A stretch of DNA of 64,000 bases from Oscillospiraceae bacterium Zagget6 (GTDB taxonomy: Bacteria; Bacillota; Clostridia; Oscillospirales; Oscillospiraceae), in assembly GCA_001941075.1 (NCBI GenBank), contig MSHH01000064.1, forward strand, positions 25,463-89,462, written 5' to 3'. The notes beneath the pieces are model-generated. The model made no database searches, had not been told where the DNA came from, and saw only the letters and a list, made by a program, of their open reading frames with translations. Both the position numbers and the translations under genes were made by a program. Each line of letters opens with the position of its first letter. Within the stretch, counting starts at the first letter, position 1. This document shows, in pieces, positions 28,439 to 36,131 of this stretch.

Positions 28439-29323
28439 TTAAAATAACAGTTCAGAATTTGATGGTACATCATGTATATATAGATTAGTATCGTTTTGAT
28501 CTATTTCTATATTCACGATTGTCCCAGGGAAAACTTGCTCAAATTCTCTTTTTCCTTCTGCTCCATTATTGATTTCCCAAAATTCCCTGCCGGAAATTAT
28601 TTGAAATTTTCCTTTGTTGTAACTAATGAAATCTTTCATTAACGATAGACCAATTCCCCCAGTTGTTCCTCTTTTAGTAGAATGATTGGGCTGGACTGCC
28701 CATGAAATGCTGTTGTCTGGAAGGACAGCATCCATTTCCGTTAAATAAGGTATCACGTTTTCTTGGAAAGTTCTTCCTAAATTTACAATAGTAAAATCCA
28801 TTTTATGATAGTAAGGATAATACTGTCCACAAGTGTATACATATGCGCAATTTCCGTGAATCTGCGCATTTCCAAATAACTCTTGTATATACGAGCTAAT
28901 TGCTTTTTTTACAGCTAAATCCATACTGGGAAAGTATCCAATTAACTCATCATCCATGTAGTGGCTAAAGTTGTATGTATCATTAGCTTTAAACACTTTA
29001 AAAGGAATTACTGTTTCAGAATCATGAGGACAATATTCTAAATTGAAACAATGCTTACCAAATCCATTCCGAACAAACAATTTCGTCAATGTACAATCAT
29101 GTTGATTGCGATATATGCTTGTAACGCCTTTTTGTCGTCCTAATTCTACAATAGCATAAAGTGCAGGTAATAAATTCGCGTCAAACCATGTATTCTCTTT
29201 GAAATTGAGCACTACAGATGTATCTTGTGTACAAATATTATATATACTTGCAAGATTTAATAAATCTCTATAACCTGTATAGTTGCTCTTTATCGATTTT
29301 GGAATGATTATCTGTATTGTCAT
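28439..29323 (-). CDS. GHKL/HATPase-type ATP-binding protein with STAS-like N-terminus
   Basis: ELFGNAQIHGN (N box), DFTIVNLG, RGTTGGIGLSLMKDFI (G box); N-term VVLNFKENTWFDANLLPALYAIVELGRQKGV. Confidence 0.75.
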   Translation of the reverse strand: MTIQIIIPKSIKSNYTGYRDLLNLASIYNICTQDTSVVLNFKENTWFDANLLPALYAIVELGRQKGVTSIYRNQHDCTLTKLFVRNGFGKHCFNLEYCPHDSETVIPFKVFKANDTYNFSHYMDDELIGYFPSMDLAVKKAISSYIQELFGNAQIHGNCAYVYTCGQYYPYYHKMDFTIVNLGRTFQENVIPYLTEMDAVLPDNSISWAVQPNHSTKRGTTGGIGLSLMKDFISYNKGKFQIISGREFWEINNGAEGKREFEQVFPGTIVNIEIDQNDTNLYIHDVPSNSELLF

Positions 29324-29450
29324 TTCTTCTCTTTCTTCGCCAATTCAGTTAGCCTTCTTTTGATAGCTGCAAAAATAATCAGCAGAAACTACAAGAGTAC
29401 TATGAAACCGAGTTACTACACTTATATTGGCACCTACTATATACTATGCT

Positions 29451-29494
29451 ATTATACCCTAATAATGAAATAATGGCAAGGCTAATTTGCCATT
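29451..29494 (-). promoter_or_regulatory. Promoter and inverted-repeat operator of the HATPase/STAS/PIN operon
   Basis: Minus strand TTGCCA(29479-29474)-N17-TATAAT(29456-29451); perfect IR AATGGCAA(29472-29479)-N7-TTGCCATT(29487-29494) over the -35. Confidence 0.65.
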
Positions 29495-29567
29495 TTAATT
29501 TATAGAATCAGTTTTTTAGCATCAAGTTCACCCTATTCCCAATTTGAACAAAAACGATGCTTTACTA

Positions 29568-30203
29568 TTATTTCTGCCGAATCGGGTGCTGAATCACCGT
29601 TTTCTGCTTCTCTGGGGCGGTTTTGCGGGGATCGCTGAGATAAATCTCGTGGTGGAGCCTCTGGTCGTTAATGTCCAGCGCGTACCCCTGAGCGGTCATA
29701 AATTCGTGCATCCGCCGAACGGTGGCCGGTTCCTCATCGTAGGGACCGATGTGCATACACTGGACGCACAGCCCCTCGTCAACGGTCAGGAACTCCACCG
29801 GGGAGAAGTCGGTCTTTTTCTTCCGGGTGGCCTCGGCCACGGCCCAGTCGAAGTCCGCCTTGGTAACGAAATCCGGCAGACGAATAACGGAAATGAACCG
29901 AAAGTCCTCTTTTCGGCTGTAGTCAATGTCTGCGTCCTGGCCCGGCTGCTGCCAGAAGCCCTCCAGCGGCGGCACCACGTAGTCGAAATAGCCCTCGATG
30001 GTGTGACTGCCCTTTTTACTCATTTTAATGGTATAGGCCACCCCATAGAGCAGACCAATGGAGGCTTTGTAAGCGCCGTCCATGGCGTTGGGGTCGCCGA
30101 CGCCGAGGACGGCCAGGTAATTCATGGGTGGAACGGTGACGATACCCGGCGTTTTCTTGGGCAGATAGAACTCTTTGTACTCTTTTTTGTAATCAAAGGC
30201 TAT
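29568..30203 (-). CDS. GyrI-like small-molecule-binding domain protein, apparent ATA start
   Basis: Translation from 30203: (ATA)AFDYKKEYKEFYLPKKTPGIVTVPPMNYLAVLGVGDPNAMDG...; GAGGAG RBS 9-10 nt upstream; first ATG only at 30125. Confidence 0.7.
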   Translation of the reverse strand: MAFDYKKEYKEFYLPKKTPGIVTVPPMNYLAVLGVGDPNAMDGAYKASIGLLYGVAYTIKMSKKGSHTIEGYFDYVVPPLEGFWQQPGQDADIDYSRKEDFRFISVIRLPDFVTKADFDWAVAEATRKKKTDFSPVEFLTVDEGLCVQCMHIGPYDEEPATVRRMHEFMTAQGYALDINDQRLHHEIYLSDPRKTAPEKQKTVIQHPIRQK

Positions 30204-30221
30204 AGCGGGCGCTCCTCTCTG

Positions 30222-31223
30222 TCAGATCCAGGCGTCCTCCACTTCATGGTTCTTCCGGCGGGTCATCAGGGAGTTGAACACCTCCGGCACGGTCTTGCCC
30301 TCGTAGAGCACCTCGTAGGCCGCTTGGGTGATGGGCAGCTCCACGCCGTACTTTTTCGCCAGCTGCATCCCCGTCTCGGCGGCGTAGTAGCCCTCCACCA
30401 CCGCGCCAATGCGCTTCACCGCCTCCTGGGGTTCCACCCCCTGGCCGATGAGGATACCCGCCCGGTGGTTCCGGGAGTGAACGCTGGTGCAGGTGACGAT
30501 CAGGTCGCCCACGCCGGTCAGTCCGGCAAAGGTCCGCTGGTGGCCGCCCATGGCGCTGCCCAGCCGGGCGATCTCCGTCAGGCCGCGGGTCATCAGCATG
30601 GCGCGGGTGTTATCCCCGTAGCCCATGCCGTCCACCACGCCGGCGCACAGGGCGATGACGTTTTTCAGCGCCGCGCCGATCTCACAGCCCACCACGTCGG
30701 AGGAGGTGTACACCCGGAAACGGGGGGACATGAAGATGTCCTGCACCCGCTCCGCTGCCTCCTTGTTCTCAGAGGCGGCGACAATGGCGGTGGGGATGCC
30801 ACGCCCCACCTCTTCGGCGTGGGTGGGACCGCACAGCACCACCACTGGGCAGCTCGCGTCCACCTCGGACTCGATGACCTGGCTCAGCCGCAGGGTGGTG
30901 CCTTTCTCGAAGCCCTTGCCCACGCTGACCACGATGGTGCCGGGCCGAATCAGCTTTGCCAGCTGCGCGGCGGTGCTGCGCACCGCGAAGGAGGGGGTGG
31001 CCAGAATGACCACTTCGCTGTCCGTCACACAGGACATATCCGCAGTCAGCTCCAGCTCCGCCGGGAGAGGGACCCCCTTGAGCATGGGGTTTTCGTGGTT
31101 GGCCTGGAGTACGTCGCTCTCCTCCTGGCAGTAGGACCAGAGTACGACCTGGTTGCCGTTTTCCAGCAGCAGCAGGGCCAGAGCGGTGCCCCAGCCGCCG
31201 GAGCCTAAGACGGTGATTTTCAT
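30222..31223 (-). CDS. gpsA: NAD(P)-dependent glycerol-3-phosphate dehydrogenase
   Basis: ITVLGSGGWGTALALLLLENG; catalytic/substrate region GYGDNTRAMLMTRGLTE. Confidence 0.95.
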   Translation of the reverse strand: MKITVLGSGGWGTALALLLLENGNQVVLWSYCQEESDVLQANHENPMLKGVPLPAELELTADMSCVTDSEVVILATPSFAVRSTAAQLAKLIRPGTIVVSVGKGFEKGTTLRLSQVIESEVDASCPVVVLCGPTHAEEVGRGIPTAIVAASENKEAAERVQDIFMSPRFRVYTSSDVVGCEIGAALKNVIALCAGVVDGMGYGDNTRAMLMTRGLTEIARLGSAMGGHQRTFAGLTGVGDLIVTCTSVHSRNHRAGILIGQGVEPQEAVKRIGAVVEGYYAAETGMQLAKKYGVELPITQAAYEVLYEGKTVPEVFNSLMTRRKNHEVEDAWI

Positions 31224-31245
31224 ATGGTTCCTCCATTCCGCATTG

Positions 31246-31540
31246 GCAGCTATTAGCTGTTAGCTGCTAGCTATTAGTCAGGATAGTGCTTGCTGTTTCG
31301 TCAGGAGTTTTATCCGGCAGTTTCTTGAACCAGCATTCAGCGACTGGCACCCCTCTTGCCTCCGCCGTCAAGCGGCACTTTCGCTTCGCTCCCTGCCCTG
31401 AAAGGGGAGGAGGGCCGCCGCCTTTGGGCGGTGGCGGAGGGGTTTCCCGCCAGAATCACTGATAAGAATGATTCAAAGGAACAACTGTAAAAGTTAGCAG
31501 CTTCTGGCTAACAGCCAAGAGCTAAAAGCTAACAGCTAAA
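31246..31540. repeat. Intergenic element bounded by inverted heptad arrays (E2), inside the plsY-gpsA gap
   Basis: TTAGCnn arrays at 31246-31278 and GCTAAnn arrays at 31492-31540; GTCAAGCGG core at 31361-31397. Confidence 0.75.
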
Positions 31541-32176
31541 CTACTCTTTTTTAAACTCGAACTTATTTTCGTTCCCCTGGGCGATGCGTTTGGCATTGTC
31601 CCGGTGCCGCACGACGATGAGTACTCCCGCGACACAAGCCAGCCCCACCACCGGCAGGTTCCCATAGATGAACCAGCAGCAGATGGGGAACAAAATCGCC
31701 GCAACCATGGACCCCAGGGACACCCAGCGGGTGATGGCGACCAGCACCACAAAGGCCCCCAGGCAGATCAGCGCGATGCGCCAGTCCATGCACAGGATGA
31801 CCCCCGCACCGCAGAGAACGCCCTTGCCGCCCCGGAAGCCAAACATACAGGGGAAGGAGTGGCCCAGGATGCAGAAGATGCCCCCCAGCAGCTTGCCGAT
31901 GACCGGCCAGCCCAGGAAAGTCCCCAGCAGCGCCCCGCCCAGCAGGACGGAAATCACCGCCTTGGCAAGGTCGCCCAAAATCACAAAGACGACCTTCCCT
32001 TTGCCAAAGACGCGGTAGAAGTTGGTCAGACCTGCGTTGCCGCTGCCGTGGTTGCGCACGTCGTCGTGGAGGATATATTTAGAGATAATCAGCGCCGAGT
32101 TGCAGCAGCCCAGCAGATAGGAAACCACTGCGACAATGGCAATCAGACCAACGGTCATGGGCAACGCTTCGTTCAT
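31541..32176 (-). CDS. plsY: Acyl-phosphate:glycerol-3-phosphate acyltransferase
   Basis: VSYLLGCCNSALIISK...RNHGSGNAGLTNFYRVFGK...GGKGVLCGAG. Confidence 0.95.
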   Translation of the reverse strand: MNEALPMTVGLIAIVAVVSYLLGCCNSALIISKYILHDDVRNHGSGNAGLTNFYRVFGKGKVVFVILGDLAKAVISVLLGGALLGTFLGWPVIGKLLGGIFCILGHSFPCMFGFRGGKGVLCGAGVILCMDWRIALICLGAFVVLVAITRWVSLGSMVAAILFPICCWFIYGNLPVVGLACVAGVLIVVRHRDNAKRIAQGNENKFEFKKE

Positions 32177-33516
32177 CAGGAATCCTCCTCCTTGTCCCCC
32201 TTTTGCCGGATAATCAGGCGAATCGGTGTGCCGTCCAGCCCAAAGGTGTTTCTAATTTGGTTTTCGATATACCGCTGATAGGAAAAATGGAACAGCTTGG
32301 CCTCGTTGCAGAAGCACACGAAGGTGGGCGGCTGCACTCCCACCTGGGTCATATAGTAGATTTTCAGGCGGCGGCCCTTGTCGGTGGGGGGCTGGACGCG
32401 GGTGGTGGCCTCCGCCAGCACCGAGTTCAGCACGCCGGTGCGGACCCGCAGCAGCGACATCTCGTGGACCCGGTTGATGAGTTCAAACAGCTTGTTCACC
32501 CGCTGGCCGGTCAGGGCCGAGATAAAGAGGATGGGCGCGTAGGGCATATAGGACAGGTCCCGGCGGATGTCGTCGGTCATGCGGCGCATAGTCTTGTCGT
32601 CCTTCTCAATGTCGTCCCACTTGTTGACCACGATGATGGAGGCTTTGCCCGCTTCGTGGGCCAGCCCTGCCACCTTAGTGTCCTGTTCCGTGACCCCTTC
32701 GTGGGCGTCGATGAGGATGAGGCACACGTCCGCCCGGTCGATGGCAAGGGTGGCCCGCAGCACGGAGAACTGCTCCACCCGGTCGTTGACCTTGGACTTT
32801 TTCCGCATCCCTGCCGTGTCGATGAAGCAGTATTTGCCGAACTGGTTCTCGAAGAAGCTGTCCACCGCGTCCCGGGTGGTGCCAGCCATGTCGGAGACGA
32901 TGACCCGCTCCTCGCCCAAAATCCGGTTCACCAGAGAGGACTTGCCCACGTTAGGCTTGCCGATGACCGCCACCTTGATGACGTCGTCGTCCTCGTCCGC
33001 CTCCTGGTCCTCCGGGAAGTAGCGCACACACTCCTCCAGCATATCGTCCACGCCGATGCCGTGGATGGCGGAGACGGCGATGGGGTCGCCCAGGCCCAGG
33101 TTGTAGAATTCGTAAATGTCGGGGTTCAGCGCCTTCGCGCCGGTGGAGTCGGCCTTGTTTGCCACCAGCACCACGGGCTTTTGGGACCGGCGGAGCAGGC
33201 TTGCCACGTCCAGATCGGCGGCGGTGACGCCGGTACGGATGTCGCAGACCAGCACGATGACATCGGCGTTCTGAATGGCGATCTCCGCCTGTCCCCGCAT
33301 GAACTGCAAAATCTCGCTGTTGTTCTGGGGTTCGATACCGCCGGTGTCCACAATGGTGAACTGCCTGCCGCACCACTCGCAGTCGGCGTAGAGCCGGTCA
33401 CGGGTGACGCCGGGGGTGTCCTCCACGATGGAGAGCCACTGACCCGCCAGCTTATTAAAGAGCATGGACTTGCCCACGTTGGGCCGTCCCACGATTGCTA
33501 CCAAAGGTTTTGCCAT
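32176..33516 (-). CDS. der: Ribosome biogenesis GTPase Der (EngA)
   Basis: Two G domains: GRPNVGKSMLFN and GKPNVGKSSLVN; KH-like C-term. Confidence 0.97.
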   Translation of the reverse strand: MAKPLVAIVGRPNVGKSMLFNKLAGQWLSIVEDTPGVTRDRLYADCEWCGRQFTIVDTGGIEPQNNSEILQFMRGQAEIAIQNADVIVLVCDIRTGVTAADLDVASLLRRSQKPVVLVANKADSTGAKALNPDIYEFYNLGLGDPIAVSAIHGIGVDDMLEECVRYFPEDQEADEDDDVIKVAVIGKPNVGKSSLVNRILGEERVIVSDMAGTTRDAVDSFFENQFGKYCFIDTAGMRKKSKVNDRVEQFSVLRATLAIDRADVCLILIDAHEGVTEQDTKVAGLAHEAGKASIIVVNKWDDIEKDDKTMRRMTDDIRRDLSYMPYAPILFISALTGQRVNKLFELINRVHEMSLLRVRTGVLNSVLAEATTRVQPPTDKGRRLKIYYMTQVGVQPPTFVCFCNEAKLFHFSYQRYIENQIRNTFGLDGTPIRLIIRQKGDKEEDS

Positions 33517-33603
33517 ATCGTCACTTCCTTATGGGCACCACCGTACTGTAGGACGCACAGTAGAACATATGGGTAGTGCAGTCGATAAAATTGAATAAAA
33601 AAC

Positions 33604-34983
33604 TTATCTATCTGGATTATACCGGAAATACTCGTCGTCCTCCGGGAAGAAGTCCGCGTCCTCCGGTTCTTCCGCGCCCTCTGTCTCCAAAATCGCGTCC
33701 AGCAGCTTGAAGCCGTCCTGGGCCACAAAGGTGACGGGGACGCCCAGCGCCTCCTCCACCTGTTCCACCGTCACATCGTCCAAAAAGACGTTTTGGTGGT
33801 AGCGAAGCATACAGTCGGGCAGCAACAGCCGCTCTCCCAGCTCTTTGCCCTTTAGCTGGGCAATCAAATCCCGGCCCGTCACCAGTCCGGCCACGGTGAT
33901 CTCAGGGCCGAAGAAGTCGTTGCGGATCTCGTACACACGGCCCTCACCGCCGAACTGGGCGGTGGCCTCTGCTGCCAGCCGGGTGAGCAGGGGAGCGGCG
34001 GCCCGTCCTGTCGCCATGGAGAAGGGCCGGACGGTCACTTCTTCCCCTTCCATCATCCGCAGCGCCCCGCGAAACTCCACCTGAAGCAGCCGCAGCATAC
34101 CCACGCCGTTTTCCAACTGGCAGTAGTCCTCGTAAAATTCATCGGAGGGCAGCTCCCGCTTCGCCAGCAGGTAAAACTCGTCGCTGCACCAGAACATCCG
34201 GCGGCCAAACTCCGCCAGACACCGGTCGCCGTAAGCCTCCACCATGTCCAGCACAGCGGCGGCTTCCGCCTGGGTGTAGGTGCGCAGGGGGTACAGCCCC
34301 TCCCGGTACTTGGTCAGGCCCACCGGGACGATGGCGACGCTGGCGACTCCGTTTCGCATGGCGGTCAGGTCGTTCATGGAGCGCTCCAGCGCCGGGCCGT
34401 CGTTGACGCCGGGGCAGGCCACGATCTGGCAGTTCATCTGGATGCCCGCCTGGGCGAAGCGGCGCATGATGTCGATGGAGCGCCCGGCAAAGCGGTTGCC
34501 CATCATCTTCACCCGCAGCTCCGGGTCAGTGGTGTGGACGGAGACGTTGATGGGGGAGATGCGCAGGTCGATAATGCGCTGGATCTCCCGCTGGGAGAGA
34601 TTGGTCAGGGTGATATAGTTACCCATCAGGAAGCTGAGCCGTTCATCGTCGTCCTTGAAATACAGCGTGTCCCGCAGGCCCGCCGGCATTTGGTCCACAA
34701 AGCAGAAAATGCAGCTGTTGGCGCAGCGGTGGCACTTGTCCATCAGATACGTCTCAAAGTTCAGCCCCAGCTCCTGGCCCTCCCGTTTGCGGACGCGGAG
34801 TTTTCGTTCCTGTCCGCTCTCATCGGCCAGAGTCAGCGTCAAGCGGGTGTCGTAGGTATAAAATTTGTAGTCCAGCACGTCCACGATGGGATTGCCGTTG
34901 ACCGCCCGCAGCTCCTCGCCGGGGCGGATGCCCGCCCGCTCCGCCGGGGAACGGGCATCGACCGATGCAATTTTGGTACTCAC
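33604..34983 (-). CDS. DUF512 PDZ/radical-SAM-like protein
   Basis: PDZ-like N-term, CHRCANSCIFCFVDQMPAGLRDTLYFKDDDERLSFLMGNYITLTNL. Confidence 0.87.
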   Translation of the reverse strand: MSTKIASVDARSPAERAGIRPGEELRAVNGNPIVDVLDYKFYTYDTRLTLTLADESGQERKLRVRKREGQELGLNFETYLMDKCHRCANSCIFCFVDQMPAGLRDTLYFKDDDERLSFLMGNYITLTNLSQREIQRIIDLRISPINVSVHTTDPELRVKMMGNRFAGRSIDIMRRFAQAGIQMNCQIVACPGVNDGPALERSMNDLTAMRNGVASVAIVPVGLTKYREGLYPLRTYTQAEAAAVLDMVEAYGDRCLAEFGRRMFWCSDEFYLLAKRELPSDEFYEDYCQLENGVGMLRLLQVEFRGALRMMEGEEVTVRPFSMATGRAAAPLLTRLAAEATAQFGGEGRVYEIRNDFFGPEITVAGLVTGRDLIAQLKGKELGERLLLPDCMLRYHQNVFLDDVTVEQVEEALGVPVTFVAQDGFKLLDAILETEGAEEPEDADFFPEDDEYFRYNPDR

Positions 34984-35126
34984 TGACGTTCTTCCACTCC
35001 GCGCTCAGAGAATGTTCCCTGAAAAATTCCTTGAATTATCCCCGATGCTCAACTCATTGCGCATTTTGATAGCCATTATTCGGGGCGCTGCCTTTTCAGC
35101 GCAGCGCCTTTTGTTTGCAGTGCCAG

Positions 35127-35157
35127 GCTAACAGCTAACGGCTAATAACTAACAGCT
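35127..35157. repeat. Heptad repeat array
   Basis: GCTAACAGCTAACGGCTAATAACTAACAGCT, identical 31-mer at 40304-40334. Confidence 0.85.
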
Positions 35158-35236
35158 TATTTTACCCCATTTCTGCGCAAAAGTAAAGAGCCTGCCAAAC
35201 AGCAGACTCTCGACTTCGTATCCGGCAACACAGGGG

Positions 35237-35431
35237 TCACTCCACCTCGGCGTTGGCCTCTACCTTCGCGTAGGAGCGGCCATTGTACATGCCGCAGGCG
35301 GGGCAGATGCGGTGGGGCAAACGGTACGCGCCGCATTCGGGGCAGCGCACCAGCTGGGGAGCGGTCAGCTTCCAGTTGGCGCGGCGTTTGTCGCGTCTTG
35401 CCTTGGACACTTTTCTCTTAGGGACTGCCAT
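35237..35431 (-). CDS. rpmF: 50S ribosomal protein L32
   Basis: MAVPKRKVSKARRDKRRANWKLTAPQLVRCPECGAYRLPHRICPACG. Confidence 0.97.
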   Translation of the reverse strand: MAVPKRKVSKARRDKRRANWKLTAPQLVRCPECGAYRLPHRICPACGMYNGRSYAKVEANAEVE

Positions 35432-35465
35432 TGTATGACACCTCCTCGTCCGTCTTTTCCAAAAA

Positions 35466-35969
35466 TCAATCGTCGTCCTGCTCCAGAAGCTGGGCCAGCA
35501 CCGCGAACCGGGGGTCTAATTCCGGCTTGCAGGTACAGGGGCCTTCATTCAGGTCCGCGCCGCACCGGGGGCAGCGGCCCTTGCAGTCCTCTTTACACAG
35601 GTTTTTTGTATCGAGAGCGAAAATCAGCTCATCGCTCATCACTGGGTCCAGCTCCAGCCCGGAGCCGTCCAGGAGGATGATCTCGTCGTCCTCCTCGTTC
35701 TCCAGTTCAGTGGCCAGGGTCCAGTGAATGGGAAGCTCCAGCACCCGCTGGAAGGGCTTGCCGCAGCTGTCGCAGTGCAGGTGCAGGTTGGTGACCGCCT
35801 CCGCCTCCAGCTCCAGCAAACCGGCCCGGTTGCGGACGACGCCCTCGATGCGCACCGGCTCCGCAAAGGGCCGCTCCCCATAGAAATCCAGCTCAGACAG
35901 GTCCATTTCATGCTGAAACGGAAGGACTGAGCCGGGAACATGAATGATGTCTTTGAGTTCCAGTCTCAT
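35466..35969 (-). CDS. YceD/DUF177 family protein
   Basis: Adjacent to rpmF; CKEDCKGRCPRCGADLNEGPCTC. Confidence 0.88.
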   Translation of the reverse strand: MRLELKDIIHVPGSVLPFQHEMDLSELDFYGERPFAEPVRIEGVVRNRAGLLELEAEAVTNLHLHCDSCGKPFQRVLELPIHWTLATELENEEDDEIILLDGSGLELDPVMSDELIFALDTKNLCKEDCKGRCPRCGADLNEGPCTCKPELDPRFAVLAQLLEQDDD

Positions 35970-36046
35970 AGCAAACCTCGCAAAACGATACGATTTGTAT
36001 TGTAACGCAAGTTGTTCTACTTGTCAACCGCTTTTTTCACAAAGAA

Positions 36047-36080
36047 TTGGGCTGCGCCGGAAAATTCCCCGGCGCAGCCC
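36047..36080 (-). terminator. Intrinsic terminator
   Basis: GGGCTGCGCCGG-AAAATTCC-CCGGCGCAGCCC. Confidence 0.6.
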
Positions 36081-36131
36081 TGCGCTTGCCTTTTGCCGTC
36101 TTACGCTGGCAAACCGAACCGTTAGCAGCGA

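Noticed and set aside
27526-29436. AGGTGCC/GGCACCT inverted repeat flanking the AT-rich island as transposon ends
   Set aside because: Only 7 bp, not exactly at plausible boundaries, no transposase; likely chance.
29544-31208. 554-aa plus-strand ORF
   Set aside because: Antisense across GyrI-like and gpsA genes; spans two real genes.
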